Of a DNA stretch of 64,000 nucleotides, positions 45,831-57,597 are shown piece by piece. How positions within the stretch are numbered: the first letter of the stretch is position 1; every line of letters begins with the position of its first letter. The stretch is from Metallyticus violacea (Eukaryota; Arthropoda; Insecta; Mantodea; Metallyticidae). The position numbers and the translations under genes were made by a program. The stretch spans positions 40,678,501 through 40,742,500 of the forward strand of contig CM060840.1 in assembly GCA_030762175.1 (NCBI GenBank), read 5' to 3'. The notes under the pieces were generated by a model. That model was not told the origin of the DNA, searched no databases, and saw only the letters and a list, made by a program, of their open reading frames with translations.

Positions 45831-48342
45831 TATTATTTTGTTCAGAATATGACGCTTTACAATTTCCGGTATGAAACTGCAGCTTTTTAGTCCCCTTATA
45901 ATATGAAGTGTAATTGCAGAATTAAATGAAAATATAATGCATAAAATATTAATTATTTCAAGAACGCGTGTTGCTGCAGAAGAATCTGGAAACTAAAGCT
46001 TTTCTGGGTTTCAGGAAAATTATATTCGTGTAAATACAAACATCAAAAGGCCTAGATTAAATGTTTTTTTACAATAGTAAATTTTAAGGACCGAAAAACA
46101 ATTATCACAGATAACAATTATCACAGAAATGATGTATTAAATATTGTGCAAGCAGAGAAGTCTACGTACTATTTGTGGTAAGAGTTCCAATCCACCTGAA
46201 AGTGATTTTTTACCGGAAAGTTTGAACTTTTTGCGTGTTCCTGTTGCAATTGCCTTACTAGATTCAAGACTCCTAAGCACTCTCTAGCCTCTGAAAATAA
46301 AAATCTATGCAGCAAGCTCGTTTGGTTGCAACTCAGAGCGAATTAATTGCACCAAACACATAAAATTACTTTGCGCCCTTAGTTCATGACAGTCCTAATT
46401 GTAATTCAATCATTATTAGAGCTATCAGAATTATGGTAATCATATATTAATTTTTCATGACTTATGATGCTTTTTATAAAGCTATTATTTCTTCACTATA
46501 TACTCAGCTTGTTCTGTCAATTTCGAAGCACCTTCGGTATGACTTTTTAGGGTCTTAGATGTATTGTACCTAGTTCATTTATTAACTTTCATCCAAAAAT
46601 CTTCGTGGGTTCATAGTAACCTATTCTTTAGTTTCTTGGGAAGTTATAGATTTGCGATGCCTGCATTTCAATTATATAAATTCTGCAACTATTGTTATGG
46701 AATATGCCCACTAATGACTCTCGTTCGCACTTCACTTCCTCAATTTTCAATGTAATGACATTATACTCTTGTCTACATCAGTGTCTAAGAGCTGGATATT
46801 CAATCTTTTGATATAATATTTATTTCATGTTTGTAAATTAAAAAGTTAATGGTTGTTATATAGCAAAAATAAACAATAATAACATTAGCATTCTCTAAAA
46901 TCCATTGCTAATTTACAGTATCATTAATTTATTGCATATAATTTCCTGATATTTCCAAGAGCAACACAAACAAATCAGCAGCACTTTTAGGCATATTTTT
47001 AGTCTCTTGGTTTCGTTAAAACTAGTTGAATATTACTTCATTTAGCTTTTAAATTCTTTCACCACCTTTACATAATTCAAAAGAACAAAATTGTTGGAAT
47101 AGCTTATAAGAAAAATCCAAAAGTATTTGTGCTACTTTTGTGAACCTTCACCCTACAATAGCTGGCGTAACTGTGGGTTTGTGCGGTTTTTCTAAAGTGG
47201 AAAGAATGAGATTGAAAGAGGATGGGAGGGAAATGGTAAAGAATATCCAAAGAAATCAATAGACACTTTTGTCATATCGCACCCTCTACCCTTCTCTTCT
47301 TCTTCTCCGTCTTGGAAACCACTCCCAGCATCGCTTCTAAACATCGTCTGGTGGCGACGCCAGAGTTTTCAGACTCTATGGCGTCTTCGTCCTCTACTTC
47401 ATGCTATCCTATCGTTTGAAAAAGAATGAAGAGCTAAGGGGCAAAGAGAAATTGGTTTCCTGTTATAGAAATACCCAAACAGAGTTGATAAACTGAAATT
47501 GCATTGCATTTATTATAATTTAAATTGTAATATTAAATATATACATTTTAAAATCAGTTTCTTTTGTGGATTTCATTTTTATTTTAATAGCATTGTATAC
47601 GTTTTCTGAATCCTAAGTGTTACACCATAGAACTATAACCTGTAGAACACAATACTTAACTACTATCTTCAAAGTACAGGTGGTTCTAGAAAAACCAGCC
47701 CCATATGGCCTTGACTTTGTACATGCTCTAGGCTCGTTCGTCGTGGCCGTGTTGCTATTTTGGGACCACTATAATATTCATCACATTAGAACTGAACTAA
47801 CATGAACATCAATTATGCTATTATTCGATTTTTCAATGAAATTACTTAAACAGGTGTCATTACTCATATAGCTGTTATCTTAAATATTGTCTCGAAAAAC
47901 GAAAAAGTATATATGCGTGTGTGATTAAAAGGAGCAGTTTTAGATGTTGGTAACACTGAATTATTCATTTTCTATCGCCTTATTTTTTCCAATTTTATTT
48001 ACTGCATTCATTATTTATTGGAGAAAATATTATGTACACCAAGATGTATATGTATTTTAAATACATTTTCTTGTGATATAAAAGTAATGCTTTTACCATC
48101 AAATTACTTTAAATCGAAGGTAGTTAAAATAATTTGCCAATTAGAAGTTGTATAACTTTAGTATTTCATTGTTATATTAAGTAACATAAGCACTTGTAGA
48201 AACTGTTCATGTAATGAAACAGTTAGTGCCTACCAGTTATTTCTTTTACGTTATTAAATGAAGCTTTATTTTACAAGGTTATTTAACCATGTGCTTTCAG
48301 TAGTTTAAAATTATCTACAGTTTTTTATCTTTTGTTGTGCAA
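45831..48342. other. Gene-free stretch
   Basis: AT-rich. There is a tiny 16-base period duplication (AACAATTATCACAG) at 46097-46126. A C/T-rich patch at 47.28-47.40 kb (CTTCTCTTCTTCTTCTCC) is followed by G+C-richer sequence without a recognisable gene. Confidence 0.5.
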
Positions 48343-48411
48343 AATAATAATAATAATAATAATAACAACAACAACAATAATAATAATCATAATAATCATA
48401 ATAATAATAAT
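48343..48411. repeat. (AAT)n microsatellite with AAC and AATC variants
   Basis: An AAT run interrupted by about four AAC units and two AATCAT variants, so older or less homogenised than the others. Confidence 0.95.
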
Positions 48412-48647
48412 GGAAACAAAATGCTCCATTAATTTTCTTATTTCTCCCAAATTTCTCCTTCCTTTTTATTTATATTTTAATTTATGTTAAATACGATTAG
48501 AACACGTTTTCTTACACCATAATGCTGAAATTGAATTACTTAATATAAACGTTTAAATATCGACCACAAAAATTTGCAAAATATGAGAAATTGAAAAAAA
48601 CAACTATTCCACCAAAAACAAATATGTATTTCATATATATTATAATG

Positions 48648-48648
<1 letters not shown>

Positions 48649-48688
<40 letters not shown>
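48649..48688. repeat. (ATT)n microsatellite, about 13 units
   Basis: Uninterrupted ATT run on plus, 240 bases from an AAT run of opposite sense (48343-48411). The two could pair as arms of a large hairpin. Confidence 0.96.
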
Positions 48689-48689
<1 letters not shown>

Positions 48690-51299
48690 TACAACATTAT
48701 GAACTACTAGACGAATGGACTCGGTATGTATTAACATACAGCGCAATGCACTTATGAAAAATGTTATTAACATTCTGTGGAGTAGCCGAAGTTTCTTAAG
48801 ACTGGAAATAACTGGGGTTAGAAAAGTAAGAATAAATGTTTAACAATAAATAAATAAATAAAAGCTATTGCTTTATTAATTTTATAAAACGGAGGCACAG
48901 AATCCAGGGCTGGTCCCTCTGTTTTAAACGACACGTTAAAAAAGTAACAATTCAGTAAGAAATAAATAGTACAATATATAATTTCTAAACAGAAGAAATG
49001 CTCTCCTACATTATTTAACATACTTAACAGTGTTAAATAGTCCACATGGCAAGCATGCAAAAGATCACATATCTCAAATAAAAATTAAATTAAAAAATAA
49101 TGAAAGGAGGGAAAATAGCACTTATCTTGAAATAATAGAGAACCAAAAATGGGGAGGGGGTTCTAAACCCCCTAACATCTGTATAGTTACGCTCCTGTAA
49201 AAATTAAAGTGTGTGTCAAAGAATGATCAGAGAATGTGAAACAGAGATAGATTTCATTTTTTTTTTTTTAACCTCTTAAAAAGTAATTTCAGCTCAGCTG
49301 ACGAAACCTAATTGGTTACTTGAAATATATTTAAGAGCTAAAAGGAATGGGCGTTTTAATATTGCACAGTACTGGAGTGTGTTCTTAATGCATTCAAGTT
49401 CATAAATAATACAATAAAATAATTTAAAAATTATTGTCTAGGTCATTTACAATAATACACTTACATTCAGAACTCTATTTTTTGTATGGGAATCTCTTCG
49501 CCTTGTTTCTTATTGTATGGGTAAGCATTATTGCTTTCCTGACATAGTTTTTAGAAACTTAGTGTATAATCCATCAATTGCTTAATCACATTTCCTCTCT
49601 CTGAATTTAGGCCACAGAATTACGTTCTATTGCATACAGCCATTTACTAAACCCTCAAAATGCCATGTTTTTTGCTGAAGAAGTTTTAACAAGCAAATAC
49701 CCAGACACATAAGAACAGGACAGTCACTCTAATTTTTGGACTGCATCCAAATAATAAATTAAGTTTCTCTGAATTATGTTCATTCGTTCCCAGACCAGAC
49801 TTCCTGACCTCATTTGGACACCTAGATGATCCGTAGAGCGTAAATTTAATGAATCTTTGGAAAACAAAGCAGTTATAACAGGGATCATAAACGGGCACAC
49901 ATCCAAAATGTCAACAAATAACAATGAGCATGCCATTATGCACTTCTTTATTGCCGCTGTTCAGGTTTTTTTTTTTTCCCTGTAATACGGAAATCGTTTA
50001 CTACATGCGGGATATAAATTCATATAAATTTATCAATTTTGAAAAAAATTTACAGTTAGTAATAATTATAATGTTTATTCTTCTCATTATGTTTTAGATG
50101 GGGTTACTTAAAATTTGCATTCGAGTTATTGTTACCTTTTGTTTGTTTAATGATTGATATCCTCTACATTTCTTCTGTTATATCATCCATTTTTGTACTT
50201 AGGTGCCAATTTTTTACCTTTATTCTCATTATATGTTATTTCCTGCTAATTTCTGACGTATAGTTCACAGCTGTTACCTATGAACGTTGAATTGTTACAG
50301 TCTCAAGAGAAATGACCAAGTGGGTTGAACTCGGTAGCGCATTCTCTCCTCTTATTAGAAACTATAATGCCGTTATGTTCTTAAAATATATTAAATTCCT
50401 AATATAAATGATAACTAATAGGGAATTGGTATACAGCCGCGAAATAAAAATCCTTAATAATATGTAATGTACACAGTGAGATTATTGCCATTTCAACTAA
50501 ATTGCTGTTGTATTTTTTCTCAGATATAATGATAATTTAGATATTTTATAATACATTTGTGGATATTTAAAAGTAATAATCCACTTTGAGACGACGGTCC
50601 CTTAGTTACATTTAGGAGCATCAATTTCAGCCGTCGAGAGATGATAGAAGAATCGAGCTTTCAGATTGTTCTCGGTCACTTATTTTATTAGTGCATTTGA
50701 TCATTTATATTTATTTATTTGTTTACTTGCTTGACAATCACGTTCTCATTATATGCACAAAAACTGCAAAAATTGTGACAAAAGAGATTATTTTAAAATA
50801 GAATGAAAAATGAAAATGAATAATTTTTGTGGCATTTAGCACGAACCTAAAAATACGCTAACTGGGATCTTGGTCTGAAATGTGCATTTGAAACAGGAAA
50901 ACGGCAATATCAGTCATAAACCATACTTTAATTGCACTTTAACTTTGCTATTGTACATAATATTTATTCTTGCTTTATACATATTCCTGCTCATCATTAT
51001 CGTCTATTTCGCTAATACTTAGTATATTTGGGTCAACTGATTCCCAAAGTCATTAATATTAAAAATAATAAATGTTGTGTTAGTATTTGAAGTTACCAAT
51101 ATTCCTACACTTGTTGAGAAATGGATATAAATTACCAGTGCCCGAATAACAAACCATTCTATGGAACAGAGCAACAAAAAATCACTTATACATCTGCAAG
51201 TAAAGAGTTATAAAATAACAGAAAACTTTATGAAACAGAACTTTATTACTAACTACAAGTTACAAGTCCATACACTTGTAATGTATTATATCATAGTTT
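48689..51299. other. Gene-free stretch
   Basis: AT-rich. Two overlapping minus frames at 49686-49936 look slightly protein-like (about 70 residues each) but show no motif I can name. T runs lie at ~49258-49270 and ~49967-49977. Confidence 0.45.
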
Positions 51300-52100
51300 T
51301 TGTGGAACAGGTCCCAGGTGGCCCAGTGAATTGTAATAGGGTTAATGTCCAATGATTTTGCTGGCTAGGAAAATGGGGTGCTCCTCGGAATATGTCATAT
51401 TAATCAATAAAAACTCACGTCTGGTGCAAACGAGATGATTCTCCTGAAAGATGAATGTTTCTTCAGCTGAATTATCAGTGAAATGTTCAACAAAGAGCAG
51501 CACTTGTCCGTCGAGAAGCCGAATATAACCGTGTTGCCTCCAGTGAACGACTACAAAAGGGTCTAATTTGGTATAAGTGAAGAAACAAATGACCCACCTT
51601 CTGCGTGTACCACAGTCTTCATGGAATGCTTCACATGTTTGGGTGTACCTATATCTGGCATGTTACTGTAAAGGCAGAAACGGACTCATCAGAACAGATG
51701 TCCCATTTGCAGTTCTCTATGTCCAGTTCTTGTGGTTTTTAGTCTATGGAAACGCATTTTTTATGTAAAGCTGTTAGTAGTGGTCTCTTGCGAGGTATTC
51801 TACTACAGATATGTAAGGAATGCATACTGCACGCTCTGAAATCCGTTTATATGGACTGTCGATGATACAGCAGTTGTCTTGTTGTGAAGCGGTTACAGCC
51901 CACTTCACGTGACACTCGGGAGGCGGTCCGTAACAGTGAGCTTCTAAACACAATAAGCACGCCGGTTTGGGTGCACCGGAATCCCTTTCACTGCTTAAAC
52001 GCACGTTTGATTGTACTGTGTGACACGCCAGCAAAGTACTCAATCACCTCCTGTACACTGTGTCTTTTGATCATCCAAATTCAATCAGTCTTTCTATCAT
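51300..52100 (-). pseudogene. Tc1-like transposase, highly degenerate
   Basis: On minus, in mixed frames: a helix-turn-helix piece EVIEYFAGVSHSTIKRAFK (~52.0 kb), then TASRVSREVGCNRFTTRQLL (~51.9 kb), then RIPRKRPLLTALHKK (~51.78 kb), matching the usual R-RPLLT--H linker. WDICSDESVSAF (~51.68 kb) follows, the W--V-FSDES-F block with the first catalytic Asp. Further on, FQENHLVCTRRE (~51.43 kb) stands for QDNA-PHT with Asp changed to Glu, and PAKSLDINPI (51.34 kb) for W-(A/S)-S-PDLNPIE, after which the element ends. Stops and shifts throughout. It is a different lineage from the Tc1-like copy at 3.2-4.2 kb. Confidence 0.7.
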
Positions 52101-53154
52101 TCCCTAGTATCCTGCAACAACTGAACACACACTGGTAATAAACACGACTGCCTCTGGCAGTATGGAGCTCGTACTTAGGACCCGCTTATCGGTTTGCATA
52201 GGCATCTCTGAGCATGACAAACACAACTAGTACGTATTCTCCATGAGAAGTCAAAATTTTTGTTCGGTGAACTTAGTTCCAGAGTAAAATAATTCAGAGA
52301 TACTGATGAGAGATTTGAGGTGACTGAGGTAATGAAAGATCCTGAAATATAAGCCCGAAATATTGGAAGGTGGGAGAGGAAATGATTAAAGATTAGGTAG
52401 CGAAAATAGCTAAACATTGCAAGCATTTTAACATATTCTCTAATAGCAAGTAAATGGCACCATTGCTTTTAATATCGATCAAAAGTAGTAAACGAAACTT
52501 TCTTTTTCGAGAGTGGAACAAGAGATGCCTCCAAATTCACTGTGGGAAATAAAACTACGCCATAAAGAATTAAAGAACTACTTTCATCAAACTGTGACAG
52601 TGGAGGTATCACTAATCAAAATTCACAGAGGAATACACGTCGTGTATAACTTTTGTCATTATCTCAGAAGTTACATAGGGAACAAGTTGACAAACTAGAA
52701 ATGTCTGATAGAATTGGCCTTTTGAGTCCTATTATCGTTTTACTTGACTATCATAAAGTTGTTGTACGAAGATTTCCTTGAAAGCTGAAGATTGAAATAA
52801 AAGTTCAGACACCTACACTTTTCTAACGACTATCGCATTATGGGAAGCTTTTGCACAATATCTTGACAGGAGGCTCAATATCAGTCCACAGGGCTCACTC
52901 AAGCAGACGAACTCGCAAATTTTGAATAATGAATATGGTTCATCCTAGGAAATAAATTTTAATTTATTAAATATTTAATAAAACACTGTGGTCGGATGAG
53001 GCCACATTTATGTGTAATTTTAACAGTCGTAGATATGCCCATGCGAATCCATACGCTGAGCGGGAAAGAGATCACCAAGCTTTTTGGGGGATATATTTTT
53101 GGGCTGAGCTTCTGGACAGCATATCTTAGGCGCATATTTTCTACCGATTTTTTA
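52101..53154. other. Gene-free stretch
   Basis: Nothing recognised. The left few hundred bases may include the 5' flank of the Tc1-like relic. A short open plus frame at 52513-52698 has no known motif. Confidence 0.5.
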
Positions 53155-53430
53155 GTAGTACTTAACGCCCGTTTTTACTACTGAGGCACCACAGGCATTG
53201 GACATTTATGATACATGAGATGAAATGATACATTGGGAAATAATTTTTTTAAAGGAAGGTAGCGTTGCAGGCCTAAGTTTAAAATACCCTGCCCCCCGGC
53301 ATGCCCATTTATGAGGACTGAGGAAAACCTGGAAAAATCTTCAGTCAGGGAGAGCGATCCTAGCGGGAATCCAACCCCACACCTCCCGCTCACGAGTACG
53401 CACTTTAACGACCTCAACCACCCGTGGAGG
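53155..53430 (-). mobile_element. tRNA-derived SINE, family B, best preserved copy
   Basis: Read on minus, the head begins CCTCCACGGGTGGTTGAGGT (box A region). GCGTACTCGTGAGCGGGAGG covers the anticodon area, and GGGGTTGGATTCCCGC contains box B. The body has AGGTTTTCCTCAGTCCTCAT, AAATGGGCATGCCGGGGGGC, AACTTAGGCCTGCAACGCTA and TTTCATCTCATGTATCAT. The 3' end has CAGTAGTAAAAACGGGCGTT. Both pol III promoter boxes are readable. No target-site duplication was identified with confidence. Confidence 0.86.
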
Positions 53431-53861
53431 TATTTTCTACCTGAACATCTGTGATGCTCTGTTTCTTAGGGAAAATCTACTCATCATTATATAAAACACT
53501 CCTTATACAGTACGATGGAGTATATTGTTTTAGCATAACCCTGAAGCAGCCCAGTACTCTTCAGAGGATCGTCAGGAATTAAATAGGCAATATCCACGAC
53601 AAAAGGTAGATCAAGGAGAACCTGTACTTTGAATCCTTTGAACTTCTATTACTATCGGATTTCTCTCCCACCAGGAAAACGAGAAAGATCTCATGTTCTT
53701 GAGATGGTGGTGCACATTTGGACATCTGCTGGGGTAAAGCCCAGTTGTGTATAATACAGTAAGTAACTTAAAAGGTATAATATTGGTGAATTAAAGTTTT
53801 ATTAAGCCCCTTTCGTTGGATTCGTTGATTTTTACAATGTGCCTTTTTTGATCCAATTGGC
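53431..53861. other. Gene-free stretch
   Basis: Mixed-composition DNA between the SINE and the tandem duplication; nothing recognised. Confidence 0.5.
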
Positions 53862-53943
53862 TTGTTATGATGTATACGTGGATATGTGTTACTTCCTATA
53901 TTTGTTATGATGTATACGTGGATATGTGTTACTTCCTATATTT
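53862..53943. repeat. Perfect 40-bp tandem duplication
   Basis: The 40-base unit beginning TTGTTATGATGTATACGTGG occurs twice with no mismatch (53862-53901 and 53902-53941) plus two more matching bases. Perfect identity means it is either very young or an assembly artefact. Confidence 0.97.
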
Positions 53944-54189
53944 ATATTAATAGATTAATAGTGCTGCTAGCTGGAGGGCATTTTTCGTACCCCATGTAGA
54001 CGTTTTGCTTAACCAAACTCTCAATTAACGACTTAGAATTATCTTTGATATTGTTCTAATGAAATAATAACCATACTCTTGGCAAGGCAGGTCTTTTAAC
54101 TCCTCGGTGGTAAGATAATGATCTAAATAGGACTTTTAGACATATTTTTCAAAATTAGCAAGGCACAACAATGAACTTTTATAAACCAA

Positions 54190-54500
54190 TAAGTACCATC
54201 ACTTTTGTATGGTAGTGAAAGCTGGATTTTAACTAAAAAGAAGAAATCATAAATGCATCCAATTTGAAGTTTCTAAGAATAGTAAAGCAATGCATGTTGA
54301 GATAAAAGTTACTAAAAAAAAAAATAAAACTAAAGAATTATAAATTATACCTCTACATTCGGTTCTGCATCAGAAAGAATGAAAGAAAGTCGTGTAACAA
54401 AAAGAGTTTGGAAATACAAACCTATAGGTATTAGGAATGAAGAACTGGAACAGGTCATAAGGATCATGATGCATTTATTAATAAAGTGCAGTAATTTTGA
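54190..54500 (+). pseudogene. LINE reverse transcriptase, C-terminal fragment
   Basis: PSLLYGSESWILTKKKKS (54196-54249) matches the P-LLYGSE-W-LTKKDE block at the end of the reverse transcriptase of RTE/Jockey-type non-LTR elements. After a one-base shift, NASNLKFLRIVKQCMLR matches the A-EMKFLRRV-G-T-RDK thumb region. About 130 bases on, KRVWKYKPIGIRNEELEQ resembles the W-YKP-GKRS-GR basic tail. Frameshifts and stops show decay. The palm domain upstream is not recognisable, as expected for a 5'-truncated copy. Confidence 0.7.
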
Positions 54501-56689
54501 TTGTGGAGCATCCAGGTTACGTAAGCATTCCATTAATGTAAATTAAACTTTCTTAAAAAGAAACCAACTCGTAAAAGATACGAGCACATAGCTCAGTTTC
54601 TCAGATATTTATTTTCCTATTCAAAATAGTCATATACACTCCTTTATTAAGTATCGATTTGCCAGTTAATCGAGGAAATCCTACAATCTGTTAATTCGAT
54701 TCCGTAGGGTGATGCGTTAACCAGCTAAAAATGCGAAGAAAGTACACTCTTCTGGAATTAAATGAACATTTCAATTCATTGTGATAATAAATGCTAATAA
54801 TAAAATAAAACTTTCTGATTTATTTCTCAAATAACACTCATTTAATCCATTTATCTTATATTTAAAACACTAATGAGCAGGCAACATTTGTAAAGTACTT
54901 GTGTTAGTTATAAATGAGCATTGAAAAACAACAAAAGACATTCTTCATTTTTTTCACGAGGGGGTATGGACCTCGAAACGTTTGACCAAGGGAAGGGAGA
55001 ATATTATAAAAAAATATCACGTCTGCCCATAACAGAATTTTCCCTTAGAGAAATACGTTTACTTCTTGTCTGTAGATTCGAAGCTAGTTGATTTGCAAGC
55101 GGATAACGCGCTTTGAATATAATTTCAGCGCCACGCTGGTTTGTGCAGTATTTCAATTGTCCATATAAATGAAGCTCATTGTTAGTCCTGTAGCAGAAAT
55201 CTATCAATAGAATGAAAATATTGAAACCTCATTTTCTTTTTAATGGTTAGGGAAGATGTCGCTTCGGCTTTCGCTTGTCAAGGGAAATTTTCGTAACCTT
55301 CTTGCATATAGTAGATATGATATCATATCTACTATATTTCCCCATTTTATATACTTATTTTATGTAAAGAATAATAAGAATAATCAATTCTAACGCTGTA
55401 CCGTCATTTATTATATTTGAACATGATATAACTAAGTTGTTTCGCATTACAGTGACAATTATTCCAGAATCATAATACGGATTAAGATGTTTCACTCTTT
55501 GATGTTTATCAACCATTTGTGGCAACAATTTTTGCCTCGTCTCCTTGTGTTTTTTTCTCCTTTCTATTTAATATAAAAAGTGTACTAACACACAGACTTA
55601 AACGTCTTAATTCAATAGACTGACATGTTTTGTTTCCAGCTTTAAAGCATATTTAAAATAGATACATGTAAAATGATACCACATATATGGAACTTATATA
55701 ATTATACATTCCTGAAGGTGTAAACAACTGTCGAAGAATGGAAAGATGAGTCATTATATCCTATTTGCGCTAGATACGCTATATTACGACTCAATATGAA
55801 GAATGCCCCATGATTTGATTTACAAATTGGAGTATTTTATCTTTAAAATATATGTATTGTATATTTTAATGAGATCAATACGTTAGAACATTAGAACGAA
55901 TAAAGAACTTAATGAACTCTACAATCTGCAGGATTTTAAAGGAATTCTCTACTCTTCTGCCAATAGTAAACTTGTATGACTCGATTTATAAATTGCTATT
56001 ATAAGAACGACAACATATAAACATTATAATTGGTTTATATTTATGGAGCCAGTTGGAAAAGAAAGGATACTAGCTTCAAAAATTCAAGATGTTTCCTCAA
56101 GTTTGAAAATCAGATATATAGCTAAAGTTCTTTATGAGAGAGAATGAAAAGGCCACGTTTGTTTCACTAAATATGTTCGAATGCCAATGTCAGAAGTGTG
56201 CCATATTCAATATTCCAAACCATAATGTATCGTTTTTTTTTTCAGCACCTATGAAAATTTGATCTGTTTGGCCACTTAAAGGTCAAGGGGCTTTTGTGTA
56301 CTCCTTTAATTATAATTTTGTGGTTCCAATGTTCCATGCAAGCTTAAGAATTATACCCTAAAATAGATCTTTGTCTTTCCAGAGTTTTACACTTTAGTAA
56401 GATTGTTTAGTAGTTAAACAGATTGTTTACAAAGATGGCAAGCGGATTCCGTGACAGACTTTCGGTATTTCCAGAATGGTTAATACCCATTGCATTCCTG
56501 TTTTGCTTTCGTCCTACTTAGTACGGTTTTATCCAGGGTGCTAGCTAATGTTTTAATAAATATTCTGCCCGAGAAAGTTCTTCCACTTTATCCGAGTCCT
56601 TTTTCGTTCATTAATATACTACGGTTTTAGCACTTGTTTACTTAATATTAGAGAAAGGTTCCGGTCTTATGAAGTTAATCTGGGCTCTA
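54501..56689. other. Gene-free stretch
   Basis: AT-rich. It contains the 32-bp perfect palindrome at 55306-55337. The last ~200 bases may be the decayed continuation of the RNase H fragment to the right. Confidence 0.5.
55306..55337. repeat. Perfect 32-bp palindrome without spacer
   Basis: Sixteen bases ATATAGTAGATATGAT are followed directly by their exact reverse complement. The match breaks at both outer edges (55305/55338). Perfect palindromes this long without a spacer are unstable in replication. Confidence 0.95.
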
Positions 56690-56910
56690 TCCTTTATCAT
56701 GCCTCGTGGCCTTTCGTGTTCTGATGTCCAGGCACTCAATTAAATTTGTGGAAAGAGTGGTGCAAGCTGCCATACAAGGTTAAAGTTGACTTCATGAGAT
56801 TTAAGTGCATTAAATGTGGCATGACTGTCAGTGACAATTAATATACGTTGATTAACGTAATGTCTCTTATTACAGAAATTAATGCAATTACTTCTGCCTA
56901 AAAACAGTAA
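56690..56910 (-). pseudogene. RNase H domain fragment of a LINE
   Basis: On minus, AEVIAL (about 56885-56900) corresponds to the QAE--AI block of retroelement RNase H, whose Glu is catalytic. One base out of frame follows NQRILIVTDSHATFNALKSH (56795-56855), the I-SDSQAAL-AL block with the next catalytic Asp, then VNFNLVWQL. Another shift gives VPGHQNTKGHEA (56700-56735), the W-PGHSGI-GNE-AD block. All three blocks are in order at the right spacing. Typical of I/Jockey-type LINEs that carry RNase H. Stops and shifts make it dead. Confidence 0.75.
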
Positions 56911-57373
56911 CAAAGTTCCCAAGATTTATGTTGGAAATAATTCATAAACTCCAGCTAATGAAGAGTTTCTTACTCTAGCATCTATTAAGAAATAAAAAAA
57001 AAATATAGGAATATAGCTAGTATAAAGTGTTCGTTTTTTGTTCGTAAAGAGGATAGTATAAAACCGAAACTGCGTATAGATCAATGCTAATGACGGAGTT
57101 GGAACTTGCAAGAGAAGAAATAATCTATGAATAAAACTGTTAATTTATACAAATTTTATACGTTCGCGTATATACAGTAATACAATAACAAGTTTAAAAC
57201 TTTATTTACCTTTTGCTACAAGTTCAAAGTTTGTAACTAGATAAGTGTAATTAGCTTTATTTCTATTTACGTTTGTAAAATGAACATTTTAAACAGGTTA
57301 TTTTACATTTGTTTCTGTTGTACTTTAAGTGAAAAATATCCAATACAGATTGTGTCCATGTATGTTCACCGAA
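56911..57373. other. Gene-free stretch
   Basis: AT-rich spacer between the RNase H relic and the headless SINE. Confidence 0.5.
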
Positions 57374-57597
57374 AGGTTGTCGAATAATTTTTTCGGACGT
57401 AAATATCCAAAGTTTGGCTTCTTTTGAAGGAAAGTAAAGCCGTTGGTCCCGGGTCCAGATTTACGGCACATAAAAGAATCTCAAGCCTGGAAGAAGAGGC
57501 TTCTGAGCAAAAGTTATCGGCTTTTTCAATCTCCGGAATTTAATGGGACGCTAATGACTAGAGACGTTAAAGATCATCCTTCAATAAACCGAATAAC
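57374..57597 (+). mobile_element. tRNA-derived SINE, family A, 5'-truncated
   Basis: Begins at the base of the tRNA head (AGGTTGTCGAATAATTTTTT, compare AGGTTCGATTACTTTTTT at 7.79 kb) and lacks boxes A and B. The body keeps GTTTGGCTTCTTTTGAAGGA, AAGCCGTTGGTCCCGGG and AGGCTTCTGAGCAAAAG. The tail has GGGACGCTAATGACTAGAGA and CGTTAAAGATCATCC, where the terminal stem is broken on the right side. The 5' truncation is typical of LINE-driven retroposition. Confidence 0.82.

Noticed and set aside
49686..49936. Two overlapping minus frames that look slightly protein-like
   Set aside because: No motif, no family recognised, no splice context; overlapping frames cannot both be real.
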